A DNA stretch of 64,000 nucleotides. Source: Bacteroidota bacterium (GTDB lineage Bacteria; Bacteroidota; Bacteroidia; Bacteroidales; P3). The position numbers and the translations under genes are program-made. The notes under the pieces are model-generated. The model was given only the letters and a program-made list of their open reading frames with translations. It made no database searches and had not been told where the DNA came from. This document shows, one piece after another, positions 1 through 8,531 of this stretch. The stretch is taken from the NCBI GenBank assembly GCA_017860255.1, contig JAFNAR010000005.1:18808-82807 (forward strand). Direction: 5' to 3'. The stretch's first letter is position 1. Each line of letters opens with the position of its first letter.

Positions 1-967
1 GAAGAGTAACATTGTTCATTTCATCAATATCAAAATAAAGATAGTTATTAATTGGAAGTTTTGAACCAGCCTTTATTTGAACTAAGCGAGCAGTTAGAAT
101 AGAGTCTTTAACAGCTTGTGAATGTGAAATATCTCTTCTGTAATTGAAATATCCATCTTTTTTAAGAGTAATGGTATAATTCTTTCTTGGAAGAATTTTA
201 ATTAATTGAGCACCTGCATCTTGTTTTTCCAAAATAACATTATCGCTTTCTTTATCTTTAATAAGAATGTCAGCTGTTGTTTTTTCTCTTTTAATACTAT
301 CAATAGGAAGAACAGTAAGTGGTGCAAATTCAGTGTTGACAGTAGCAATAATTGTGTGTCCCAATCCACTACTTGCAAGGTTATCAACCACAATAACATA
401 TTTCTCACCAGCTGTAACATCAATATAAGATGCATAAGGAGCAGTTGAAGTTTTGGGAACATTAGTCAATTTACCCTTTAATCCAATTCCTGTAACACCT
501 TTTGTTTCAGTGTTACCTGCTGACATAACTGAACGAATAGGAGTAACCTTATTTCCAATTATTCTATTGCAAAAATACTTATTGGTGTATTTATAAACCA
601 ACATATCGTAATCGTCAGCAATAGCTTTTGGAGTTACTTCAATACAAAGCTTACCATCATAAGGAATAGATAAAATATACCAAACAGAGTTATGTTCTTG
701 ATCAAAAACATTCTTTGTCTTAGTATCTTTTGCAATTTCACTTACAAAACCATATCCACGAGGTGGTTCAGTTGGTCCAAAGGGGACATCAATTTGAAGT
801 GGTGCAGCAAAAAAACAATCAGCACTTCTTGCAGGAAGTGGAGTTTCTAATATTTGAGGCTTTGGAATAGGTTTCTTACCCTTGTTGGTTTTCTTAGGTT
901 GTTGAGAATAAGCTCCTGCAACAATTGCAAGAGTAATAACCAAAGTTAAAAAAAATTTCTTCTTCAT
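1..967 (-). CDS. Secreted envelope protein, OmpA-like C-terminus likely; truncated by window edge
   Basis: The frame runs open from an ATG at 967 to the window edge, so the C-terminus is missing and about 322 residues are visible. An N-terminal signal peptide ending near AYSQ is followed by a basic Pro/Lys linker. Next come a beta-rich domain and a PEGA-like segment (LPRKNYTITLKKDGYFNYRR). The last visible part (KLPINNYLYFDIDE) resembles the strand that opens OmpA/MotB peptidoglycan-binding domains in Bacteroidota. I infer an outer-membrane or periplasmic protein that would anchor to peptidoglycan through the missing part. The OmpA assignment is tentative. The gene is divergent from purC. Confidence 0.6.
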   Translation of the reverse strand, partial: MKKKFFLTLVITLAIVAGAYSQQPKKTNKGKKPIPKPQILETPLPARSADCFFAAPLQIDVPFGPTEPPRGYGFVSEIAKDTKTKNVFDQEHNSVWYILSIPYDGKLCIEVTPKAIADDYDMLVYKYTNKYFCNRIIGNKVTPIRSVMSAGNTETKGVTGIGLKGKLTNVPKTSTAPYASYIDVTAGEKYVIVVDNLASSGLGHTIIATVNTEFAPLTVLPIDSIKREKTTADILIKDKESDNVILEKQDAGAQLIKILPRKNYTITLKKDGYFNYRRDISHSQAVKDSILTARLVQIKAGSKLPINNYLYFDIDEMNNVTL

Positions 968-1075
968 AAAAAGAATTATATTAATTGCACTGCAAACATA
1001 CTATAATTATTTGAAATATGAGTAAAAATATATGATAAATTGAAGTTAAAACGTTTTTTTTCTTTAAAAATAAAT

Positions 1076-1083
1076 TATCTTTG
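1076..1083 (+). promoter_or_regulatory. -7 promoter element TATCTTTG for purC
   Basis: TATCTTTG matches the Bacteroidota -7 consensus TAnnTTTG and lies 27 bp before the purC ATG, with a T-rich stretch near -33. Confidence 0.7.
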
Positions 1084-1109
1084 CACAATAAAAACAACAA
1101 TAATATTAT

Positions 1110-2057
1110 ATGGAAGCATTAGTTAAAACAAACTTTAAGTTTGAGGGACAAAAGGAGTTATACATCGGCAAAGTAAGAGATGTATATAATATTGATGATA
1201 ATTTTTTAGTAATGGTTGTTTCAGATAGAATTTCTGCTTTTGATGTAGTATTACCAAAGGGAATTCCTTTCAAGGGACAAGTTTTAAATCAAATTGCAGA
1301 GAAATTTTTAAATGCAACAGAAGATATTGTTCCAAATTGGAAAATAGCATCACCTGATCCAATGGTAACAATAGGACATCTTTGCGAACCATTCAAAGTG
1401 GAAATGGTTGTTAGAGGTTTCCTTTCAGGACACGCTTGGAGAGAATACAAACAAGGCAAACGTTCACTTTGTGGAGTTGCACTACCAGAAGGAATGAAAG
1501 AAAATGACAGATTTCCAAACCCAATAATCACACCAACAACCAAAGAATCAATAGGACATGATGAAGATATCTCAAAAGAAGATATAATCAAATATGGCTT
1601 AGTTTCAAAAGAAGATTACGAACAATTAGAAAAATATACCCTTGCACTATTCCAAAGAGGACAAGAATTAGCAAAAGAAAGAGGATTAATTTTAGTTGAT
1701 ACCAAATATGAATTTGGAAAGAAAGATGGAAAAATATATTTGATTGACGAAATCCACACCCCAGACTCTTCACGCTATTTCTATTTGGAAGGCTACCAGG
1801 AACGTCAAAATAATGGCCAACCACAAAGACAATTATCCAAAGAATTTGTTAGAGAATGGTTAATGGAAAATGGATTCCAAGGCTTAGAAGGACAAAAAGT
1901 TCCTGAAATGACACCTGAAATAATTAATCAAATTTCTGAACGTTATATAGAGCTATACGAAAACATAATAGGAGAGAAGTTCCAAAGAAAAGAAGCTGAC
2001 AACCTATCTCAAAGAATAGAAAACAACGTATCAGAGTGGTTAAAAACACAAAAATAG
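1110..2057 (+). CDS. purC: Phosphoribosylaminoimidazole-succinocarboxamide synthase (SAICAR synthetase)
   Basis: This cytosolic enzyme of purine synthesis joins CAIR and aspartate in an ATP-dependent step to give SAICAR. The 315-residue length fits the long Bacteroidota form. Visible family motifs are YIGKVRDVY (residues 18-26), SDRISAFD (about 38-45) and [13 protein letters not shown] near residues 211-223, which belongs to the nucleotide and substrate site. The start is fixed by the promoter element 27 bp upstream. gldH follows after 7 bp and is probably on the same transcript. Confidence 0.95.
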   Translation: MEALVKTNFKFEGQKELYIGKVRDVYNIDDNFLVMVVSDRISAFDVVLPKGIPFKGQVLNQIAEKFLNATEDIVPNWKIASPDPMVTIGHLCEPFKVEMVVRGFLSGHAWREYKQGKRSLCGVALPEGMKENDRFPNPIITPTTKESIGHDEDISKEDIIKYGLVSKEDYEQLEKYTLALFQRGQELAKERGLILVDTKYEFGKKDGKIYLIDEIHTPDSSRYFYLEGYQERQNNGQPQRQLSKEFVREWLMENGFQGLEGQKVPEMTPEIINQISERYIELYENIIGEKFQRKEADNLSQRIENNVSEWLKTQK

Positions 2058-2064
2058 AATAATT

Positions 2065-2574
2065 ATGAAAAGAATTTTTAGCATTGCGTTACTTTCAGGC
2101 ATTTTAAGTGTTTTCTTTATTTCATGTGGAGATAAATTTGTATATCAAAACACAATAGAATTCCCAAATCAAAAATGGGATAGAATTGAAAAAGGAAAAG
2201 ATATTAGTTTTGAAAAAATCGAAATCACCAACCTTAAAGATGTTTATGATATAAATGTTTCATTCACTCACACAAAGGATATTAATGTTGATGAAGTTAG
2301 TTTTATTCTAAGAATAATCTCACCATCAGGCATGAAGAAAGAATCCATTCATACAGTGCAACTAAAAGATCGCAATGCTGATAAATTCATTGGAAGTGAT
2401 TTAGGCGATATTGTTGAAATAAAAGAACCAATAAAACAATACCTAACATTTACCGAAAAAGGAGAATATAAATTTATCATCTCCAATTATAGCTCAAAAT
2501 ACGAAGTAACAGGACTAAAAAACATAGGCATAGAAGTTAAGAAATCTGAATTGGATTATAACGTTGAGAAATAA
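2065..2574 (+). CDS. gldH: Gliding motility lipoprotein GldH-like
   Basis: The 169-residue protein starts with a lipoprotein signal peptide and a lipobox ending FFISC (Cys21). The rest looks like the GldH family: a WDR...-type start, a strand-rich core with VSFTHTKDINVDEVSFILRI, then KFIGSDLGDIVE and a final GEYKFIISNY...GLKNIGIEV segment. GldH is needed for gliding and cell-surface movement in flavobacteria. Homologues also occur in non-gliding Bacteroidia, so motility cannot be concluded from this gene alone. It lies between purC and uvrC with short gaps, a likely operon. Confidence 0.75.
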   Translation: MKRIFSIALLSGILSVFFISCGDKFVYQNTIEFPNQKWDRIEKGKDISFEKIEITNLKDVYDINVSFTHTKDINVDEVSFILRIISPSGMKKESIHTVQLKDRNADKFIGSDLGDIVEIKEPIKQYLTFTEKGEYKFIISNYSSKYEVTGLKNIGIEVKKSELDYNVEK

Positions 2575-2589
2575 AAAGGCAAAAGGCCT

Positions 2590-4407
2590 ATGACCAACAA
2601 TCTTAATCCTTACTACGATAAACTTTTACCCATATTACAAACACTTCCTTCCACAGCAGGAGTGTATCAATATTTTGATAATAAGGGGACAATAATCTAT
2701 ATAGGTAAGGCAAAGAATTTAAAGAACAGGGTGTTATCTTATTTCCACAACCAATCAAACCTTAACTCCAAAACCAAACTCTTAGTTCGAAAAATCTACA
2801 ACATTGAACTCATCCATTTAGGCTCCGAAACCGAAGCCCTGCTATTGGAGTGCAATTTAATAAAGAAATACCGACCACGCTACAACATACTCCTCAAAGA
2901 CGACAAAAGCTTTCCATGGGTACGAATAACCAATGAACCCTTTCCCAAGATATTCAAAACACGCAACTTTGTTCGTGATGGCTCACTCTATTTTGGACCC
3001 TATGCCAACAATCGAGCCCTCAAAGACCTGATGGATATAATCCGCATAATGTTTCGCTATCGCACCTGCAACCTCAATCTCACAGAGGAGAACATAAATC
3101 AGAACAAATTCAAAGCCTGCCTCAACTACCAAATCAAACTATGCGAAGCACCATGTGAAGGCCTTCAATCAAAAGAAAGCTACAACCAAACCATATCCTC
3201 AGTAAAAAACATGCTCAAAGGCGATTTCTCCATGCTCCTTAAAGACTTGAAGCAGGAGATGATGACCTGTGCCCAAACCCTTGAATTTGAAGAAGCACAA
3301 GCCGTTAAGGAAAGAATAATGATGTTGGAGAACTACCAATCCAAAAGTGCAGTAGTAAGCTCCACAATCAAAAATGTGGAAGTCTTTGCATATGTTGAAG
3401 GAGAAAACTCCATACATTTCAATATGATGAAGGTAGTTAATGGATACGTAATTTCTTCTTACAGCATAGAAGTACAACGCAAACTTGACGAAACCTTTGA
3501 AGAAGTGTTCACTTCGGCCATAGTGCAAAGCAGGGATAAACTCGATTGGCATGACAGAGAAATCATTGTACCCATTAAGTTAGACTTGCCAGAGGATTAT
3601 GTGCTTCAAACCATACCACAATTAGGCGATAAAAAGCAACTCCTTGACCTTTCACTCCACAATGCCAAATTCCATAAATTAGAGAAATCTAAAAAAGCAA
3701 TGCTTCTTGACCCTGAACGCCATGCAACAAGAATAATGGAAACCATGCAAAAGGATTTAAGAATGGACGTATTACCACGACATATTGAATGCTTCGATAA
3801 CTCCAACACCCAGGGAACCAATCCAGTTGCAGCCTGTGTAGTTTTTCGAAATGCCAAACCATCCAACCGTGACTACAAACACTATAATATAAAAACCGTT
3901 GTAGGAGCCGATGACTTTGCTTCCATGCAGGAAGTAGTTTACCGTCGCTATTCTCGATTAGTGGCCGAAGAAAAACCATTACCTGACCTGATTGTTGTTG
4001 ATGGAGGAAAAGGACAACTGAGTGCCGCACAAGAAACCCTAAAAGCATTAGGACTTGAAAACAAAATTAAAATGATAGGTATAGCCAAACGCTTGGAAGA
4101 AATATTCTTCCCTAGCGAAAGCATACCACTTTATCTTGACCGAAGAAGTGAAACTCTGAAAGTTTTGCAACAAATTAGAGATGAAGCCCACCGATTTGGA
4201 ATAACCCATCACCGCAACAAACGTTCCAAATCAACCTTCCGCACTCAGCTAACCGAGATAGAAGGAATAGGGGATATAACATCAAGAAACCTGCTTCTTA
4301 AATTCCAAAGTGTTAAAAAAATATCACAAACCTCCCTTGAAGACCTGACCAATGCAATTGGAGCCTCAAAAGCAAAAATTGTTTACGATTATTTTCACAA
4401 AGATTAG
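2590..4407 (+). CDS. uvrC: Excinuclease ABC subunit C
   Basis: UvrC makes the dual incisions in nucleotide excision repair together with UvrB. The 605-residue length is normal. Domains seen in order are an N-terminal GIY-YIG nuclease (STAGVYQYFDNKGTIIYIGKAKNLKNR, split here as GVYQYF and IIYIGKAKN), a Cys-containing region, a UVR motif (LEFEEAQAVKERIMML), the RNase H-like half with ECFDNSN and VVDGGKGQL, and a C-terminal helix-hairpin-helix (LTEIEGIGDITSRNLL). It starts 15 bp after gldH. Confidence 0.95.
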   Translation: MTNNLNPYYDKLLPILQTLPSTAGVYQYFDNKGTIIYIGKAKNLKNRVLSYFHNQSNLNSKTKLLVRKIYNIELIHLGSETEALLLECNLIKKYRPRYNILLKDDKSFPWVRITNEPFPKIFKTRNFVRDGSLYFGPYANNRALKDLMDIIRIMFRYRTCNLNLTEENINQNKFKACLNYQIKLCEAPCEGLQSKESYNQTISSVKNMLKGDFSMLLKDLKQEMMTCAQTLEFEEAQAVKERIMMLENYQSKSAVVSSTIKNVEVFAYVEGENSIHFNMMKVVNGYVISSYSIEVQRKLDETFEEVFTSAIVQSRDKLDWHDREIIVPIKLDLPEDYVLQTIPQLGDKKQLLDLSLHNAKFHKLEKSKKAMLLDPERHATRIMETMQKDLRMDVLPRHIECFDNSNTQGTNPVAACVVFRNAKPSNRDYKHYNIKTVVGADDFASMQEVVYRRYSRLVAEEKPLPDLIVVDGGKGQLSAAQETLKALGLENKIKMIGIAKRLEEIFFPSESIPLYLDRRSETLKVLQQIRDEAHRFGITHHRNKRSKSTFRTQLTEIEGIGDITSRNLLLKFQSVKKISQTSLEDLTNAIGASKAKIVYDYFHKD

Positions 4408-4447
4408 AAGAAATTTTCTAAAAAGAGCCTGCGTAATAAAATAAATG

Positions 4448-4455
4448 TATATTTG
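4448..4455 (+). promoter_or_regulatory. -7 promoter element TATATTTG
   Basis: TATATTTG matches TAnnTTTG. It lies inside the 5' extension of the next frame (which has an ATG at 4445), so it argues for the internal ATG at 4484 as the true start. Confidence 0.6.
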
Positions 4456-4483
4456 CATAAATAATTTAATACCTCAATCTATT

Positions 4484-5050
4484 ATGAAAAGACTTATTAT
4501 ACTATTTGCAATCACAATTTGTTTAGGCACTTCAAACAACCTATTCTCACAATCTTCCGATGATATTTACAATACTCCCCTTCAACGTACAGAAAAATCA
4601 GATACCAGTTTATCCGCAGCCAAAACATATAGAAACCCAGAAATAGCAACCCTTCTCTCATTTGCCTATCCAGGAGTAGGACAATTGTATAATGGTCAAG
4701 CCAATAAAGGAGGTGCTTTTATAACGTGGAAAATCACAAGTGATATTTTTATGATTATTAGTATTTATGGAATTTCAGAAAATTTTCTTTCATCAAATGG
4801 AAGTGGAGAAGGCTATTTTTGTTTGTTTTTAGCTTCTCTAACAAGTGCAGCAACTTCATGGGTTGTAGGTATAGTTGATGCCAATTTAAGTGCAAATAAA
4901 ATAAATAAATACTATGGTTTTACCAATCCAAACGAAAAGAAACCCCAATTTTCCATTAACCCAGATATAAAAATCATTCCACAACCTCTTAGCCCTAAAA
5001 CACAAAACTTTTCTCCTTCCTTTGGACTAAACCTAAGTTTAAGCTTCTAA
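4484..5050 (+). CDS. DUF5683-like small membrane protein with signal peptide
   Basis: Starting at 4484 gives a 188-residue protein with a clean signal peptide (MKRLIILFAITICLGTSNNLFSQ, about 23 residues). An ATG at 4445 is open in frame but overlaps the promoter element. After a polar linker comes IATLLSFAYPGVGQLYNGQ, the Pro-Gly/GQxYNGQ signature of TM2/DUF5683-type proteins, then two or three hydrophobic segments. The function of the family is not known to me. It is probably an inner-membrane protein. Confidence 0.7.
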   Translation: MKRLIILFAITICLGTSNNLFSQSSDDIYNTPLQRTEKSDTSLSAAKTYRNPEIATLLSFAYPGVGQLYNGQANKGGAFITWKITSDIFMIISIYGISENFLSSNGSGEGYFCLFLASLTSAATSWVVGIVDANLSANKINKYYGFTNPNEKKPQFSINPDIKIIPQPLSPKTQNFSPSFGLNLSLSF

Positions 5051-5076
5051 AAGTAAAATAACTAATTGAAAATAAC

Positions 5077-5901
5077 ATGAAGAAAATCCTTTTAATAATT
5101 GCAGGCATACTAATAACAAGCACCATAAATGCTCAAAGCGAATTTGAACAATTAAAAAACTATTATCCATTTGGCATTTCCGTAGGAGTAAACCGACTCA
5201 GCGAACCAGAATTGATTAGGAGAGAAAAAGGAATCAAACCAGTCAATGCATATAACCCAATAATAGGGTTGGAGTATGAACTCTTCCCATCAAAACGATT
5301 TTCTTATTTTTTAGGAGCCAACTTCTCTTTTGTCCCAACAGAGAGATTTGATATATATGTTGAAAATGTAGATGGTTTGAACTATAATCTGGATATGAAA
5401 TATTCTCTTGAAACCGACCATTCAAAACCAACACTTACAATTCCAATTGGAGCATCATTTAAAGGACGGATTAAAAATAATATTTACTATACAGTTAAAG
5501 CAGGAGTAGAAGTTTCATTTCTTTTTGGAAATAATGAATTAGGGTATTCAATGGGTGAAATCAGAGGAGATATGTCAAATGTGCCTGTCAACGTGGACAG
5601 TATTTCAAAGGTTAGTTATGGAATGTTTCGTGATCAGTCTTATGCAGCAAATGGTTTTATTTCCGCAGGGTTAATGTATGCCATCAAGCCATTATTGATA
5701 AAGGCCGACCTTATTGCATCCTTTAATTTAGATAATGTTATTTCTGATGATATCAGATATGGATATTTCTTTATTGGATCACCATATAATTCAGTAAGTG
5801 GTGGTTTTTATTCCTCAGATATGTCATATATTGGATTAAAGCTTACCCTTGTACCACGAAAGCACATTAAAGAAAAGAAAGAACCCGTCCCAATTCCTTA
5901 A
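5077..5901 (+). CDS. Putative outer-membrane beta-barrel protein
   Basis: The 274-residue protein has a signal peptide ending at INAQ and then alternating amphipathic strands with aromatic girdle residues (FSYFLGANFSFVP, YYTVKAGVEVSFLFG, YIGLKLTLVPRK). This is typical of small outer-membrane barrels. It follows the DUF5683-like gene by 26 bp and is probably co-transcribed. The substrate and role cannot be told. It converges with the acyl-CoA reductase gene and overlaps its stop by 4 bp. Confidence 0.65.
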   Translation: MKKILLIIAGILITSTINAQSEFEQLKNYYPFGISVGVNRLSEPELIRREKGIKPVNAYNPIIGLEYELFPSKRFSYFLGANFSFVPTERFDIYVENVDGLNYNLDMKYSLETDHSKPTLTIPIGASFKGRIKNNIYYTVKAGVEVSFLFGNNELGYSMGEIRGDMSNVPVNVDSISKVSYGMFRDQSYAANGFISAGLMYAIKPLLIKADLIASFNLDNVISDDIRYGYFFIGSPYNSVSGGFYSSDMSYIGLKLTLVPRKHIKEKKEPVPIP

Positions 5902-6905
5902 TTCAAGCTATTTAAGAAAAGCATTGTGTCAACATTGTCGGCATAGTCATAAATCTCAGGTTGCTGAGCCTTGCCAAAACCAATAGTTTTCATCCCACCA
6001 ACAAACTCAATATCCGAAACCACACATTGAATATTATCCTTATCCATTTCAACCATATCTTCCACAGACTTCAAATTATCATAAAACTCATAGTTCAAAA
6101 CCGAAACAGGAGTGAACAAATCTTTGTTTTCCATCATCAGCATCACTCCTGAATCCACAAAAGCAACATTATTCATAATGAAAATGGCCTTATGATAATC
6201 GTAGTTGTTTCTGTACTTGTTATGATCCATCAAAAAAGCATAATCCTTTGAAGCCTCCACCAATGGCATAAAATCAAACCCTCTTGGAACAAATAACTTT
6301 GAAATATTCCTGCAACCCATACCCTTGTGAGTAAGCACATCGGCCATCAAACCCTTAAAGTCAATATCCCTGTCACCAATAACAGCAATAGAAGAACGAG
6401 AATGACGAATAATGTGAGGATATTTTGAAAAATAGTAGTTGAAATAACGAGAAGTATTATTACTGCCAGTTGCAATTACAGCATCAAAACCTTCAATCTT
6501 ACCTTCTGCAAACAACACCTTGTCCCTAATCAAAGGTTCAATCTCCACAAGCTTATCTACAATGGCAGGAATAAGCCTGTTGTCCAGAGAAGAAAGCTTT
6601 AAAAGAGCCCTGTTACCACTCAACAAAACACAAAGCAAATCGTGAAAATTAACAGAAGGAATATTACCAGCACAAATAACAGCAACAGTTTTAGGATTGT
6701 CAGTAAAATCATACCTGTCGCAAAACTCTTCAAGCACCTCTTTGTTAAACCACTTAGCCAAAGCCTTCAAAGCCAAACACACGCTATCCCTGTCAAACCA
6801 AGGATTTTCCTTAACGCTTAGGTCAATAGCAACATTCAATTTTTCGTTAGGGCAATTCAAAAAGGGAGCAAGATCAGAGAGAGCATTTATGATTTTTAAT
6901 TTCAT
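5898..6905 (-). CDS. Acyl-CoA reductase, LuxC family
   Basis: The LuxC family (an aldehyde dehydrogenase relative) reduces acyl-CoA to aldehyde with NAD(P)H. The 335-residue protein shows the family's NPKTVAVICAGNIPSVNFHDLL nucleotide-binding start (seen as VICAGNIPSVNFHD), the ATGSNNTSRYF segment, and the nucleophilic Cys region (KGMGCRNISKLFVP). I take the ATG at 6905; a TTG two codons upstream is open but less likely. A -7 element lies 29 bp before the start. In Bacteroidota such genes stand alone or near acyl-carrier genes. No partner is seen here, so the physiological aldehyde is unknown. Confidence 0.8.
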   Translation of the reverse strand: MKLKIINALSDLAPFLNCPNEKLNVAIDLSVKENPWFDRDSVCLALKALAKWFNKEVLEEFCDRYDFTDNPKTVAVICAGNIPSVNFHDLLCVLLSGNRALLKLSSLDNRLIPAIVDKLVEIEPLIRDKVLFAEGKIEGFDAVIATGSNNTSRYFNYYFSKYPHIIRHSRSSIAVIGDRDIDFKGLMADVLTHKGMGCRNISKLFVPRGFDFMPLVEASKDYAFLMDHNKYRNNYDYHKAIFIMNNVAFVDSGVMLMMENKDLFTPVSVLNYEFYDNLKSVEDMVEMDKDNIQCVVSDIEFVGGMKTIGFGKAQQPEIYDYADNVDTMLFLNSLN

Positions 6906-6933
6906 TTCCAATACTTTTTATTAATTTTGTATG

Positions 6934-6941
6934 CAAATATA
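6934..6941 (-). promoter_or_regulatory. -7 promoter element TATATTTG for the acyl-CoA reductase
   Basis: Read on the minus strand this is TATATTTG, an exact TAnnTTTG match, 29 bp before the ATG at 6905. Confidence 0.6.
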
Positions 6942-7011
6942 TGTAATTATTTTGTTTCACAAAGTAACATAATTGCTAATTTAGCAGTAAAAGAAAAGAA
7001 ATAAAGAAGAG

Positions 7012-7986
7012 ATGAAAAAGAAGTTTTTAATATTAACCGTTGTTATTTTGTTGAGCATAAACCTGTTCTCTCAAAATAGTGAAACCTTTGGTCAGTTTGA
7101 GGTGCAGATGAAAGAACTGATTGATTTAGTTATAGACTCACCCAATGACAACGAACGCTTCAATGCCAACGAAAAACTTCTCACCACCATGGAAGAAGTT
7201 TTGAGCCTTGACAAATCATTCAACTATCCCTTCACATCCCTCAATCGCATAAGCAACCTCAAATCCTCCGACAACAAATTCCGCATCTTCACATGGGCAA
7301 TAGTATCCCATGATGGAAAATATGAAAACTTTGGAGTACTGCAAGCCAAAAACGAATCCACATCCGAATACGAAATCTACATACTAAAAGACAAGAGCGA
7401 AGAAATCTTCAATCCCGAAATGACCAAAACCGACAACCAAACATGGTATGGAGCCGTTTACTACGAACTGCTAACAATGGACTATGAAGGAAGAAACGTT
7501 TACACCCTTATTGGTTACGATGGCAATGACATATACACCAAAAGAAAAATCATAGACTTTATATCCTTCAAACCACGCAGTGCCAAACCCATCTTTGGAG
7601 CCAATAACTTCTACAAAGACCGAGACCGCACTCGCTACATATTTGAATACAACCCCGATGCCAAATTCTTCCTGCTATGGGATAACCAATACTACGAAGA
7701 CAAGAACTTAGCCAGAAAAAGGAAACCCATATTCCGTAAAAGACCAAGAACATCAGGACCCAACATAGTTCAAGAATACATGATAGTTTACGATGTACTG
7801 GAACCAATGTACGAAGGCCTTGAAGGCAAAAACCAGTTCTACATATCATCAGGCTATGTAAATGGATTCAAATTTGAAAGAGGTAAATGGCGTTTAATTG
7901 AAAACGTACAACCAAGAAACCAAAAAGAAGAACCCAACTTCAACCCAGCCGAAAAGAAAACCATACCATTGTATACTCCAAAATAA
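7012..7986 (+). CDS. Secreted hypothetical protein
   Basis: The 324-residue protein has a signal peptide ending at NLFSQ. The mature part begins with a helical region rich in acidic residues, followed by a mixed alpha/beta domain with many aromatics (TWYGAVYYELLTMDYEGRNVYTLIGYDGND). I recognise the general look of an uncharacterised periplasmic family found in Bacteroidota, but no function can be given. It is the last ordinary gene before the defence island, and its stop is 49 bp before the vsr start, so vsr could be read through from it. Confidence 0.6.
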   Translation: MKKKFLILTVVILLSINLFSQNSETFGQFEVQMKELIDLVIDSPNDNERFNANEKLLTTMEEVLSLDKSFNYPFTSLNRISNLKSSDNKFRIFTWAIVSHDGKYENFGVLQAKNESTSEYEIYILKDKSEEIFNPEMTKTDNQTWYGAVYYELLTMDYEGRNVYTLIGYDGNDIYTKRKIIDFISFKPRSAKPIFGANNFYKDRDRTRYIFEYNPDAKFFLLWDNQYYEDKNLARKRKPIFRKRPRTSGPNIVQEYMIVYDVLEPMYEGLEGKNQFYISSGYVNGFKFERGKWRLIENVQPRNQKEEPNFNPAEKKTIPLYTPK

Positions 7987-8035
7987 AGAGGAGGGGAGAG
8001 TTTTAATTGTTTATTCGTTTAGTTGAAATTTTAAG

Positions 8036-8464
8036 ATGGATATTTGGAGCAAAGAAAAAAGGTCGGAATGTATGTCAAAAATACCTTCTAAAAATACAAA
8101 ACCGGAGTTAATACTTCGTAAAGCACTTTTTTCAAGAGGATTCAGATATCGTGTAAATGACAGGCGATTACCAGGCAAGCCAGATATTGTTCTCCCTAAA
8201 TATAAAACCATTATTTTTCTTCATGGCTGTTTTTGGCATAGACATGAAGGATGCAAATATGCATATACTCCAAAAACAAATACTCAATTCTGGATTGATA
8301 AATTTAATTCAAATACAGAAAGAGACAAAATAAATGCTGAGAAGCTCACATCAATGGGGTGGAAAATCTTAACAGTCTGGGAGTGCGAAATAAGACATAA
8401 ATACAAGCACGACATAGAATCCCTGATTGATAAAATTGAGGAAGCTTTGCTTGTAAACAGTTAG
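8036..8464 (+). CDS. vsr: Very short patch repair endonuclease (Vsr)
   Basis: Vsr nicks next to T:G mismatches that arise when 5-methylcytosine made by a C5 methyltransferase deaminates. The 142-residue length is standard. Conserved features are the start MDIWSKEKRSECMSKI, LPGKPDIVLP with catalytic Asp50, the HGCFWHRH segment (residues 63-70) and WKILTVWECE. It lies head-to-tail towards the end of the defence operon, with 67 bp between its stop and the AIPR stop. Pairing with the cytosine methyltransferase at 16219-17502 makes functional sense. No consensus -7 element was seen just upstream. Confidence 0.92.
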   Translation: MDIWSKEKRSECMSKIPSKNTKPELILRKALFSRGFRYRVNDRRLPGKPDIVLPKYKTIIFLHGCFWHRHEGCKYAYTPKTNTQFWIDKFNSNTERDKINAEKLTSMGWKILTVWECEIRHKYKHDIESLIDKIEEALLVNS

Positions 8465-8531
8465 AAAATGGTTGTTGAGTTATAAGATAAGTTTTTAAAT
8501 AAAGTTTTGATAAAAAACAGCTTAATTGCAT

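Noticed and set aside
202..462. Leu-rich minus-strand frame near the left edge
   Set aside because: It lies inside the edge-truncated envelope protein on the same strand in another frame. The longer frame has a signal peptide and a normal composition.
5898..5901. 4-bp overlap between convergent genes as an error
   Set aside because: Convergent stop codons sharing TTAA-type sequence are common; both reading frames are well supported.
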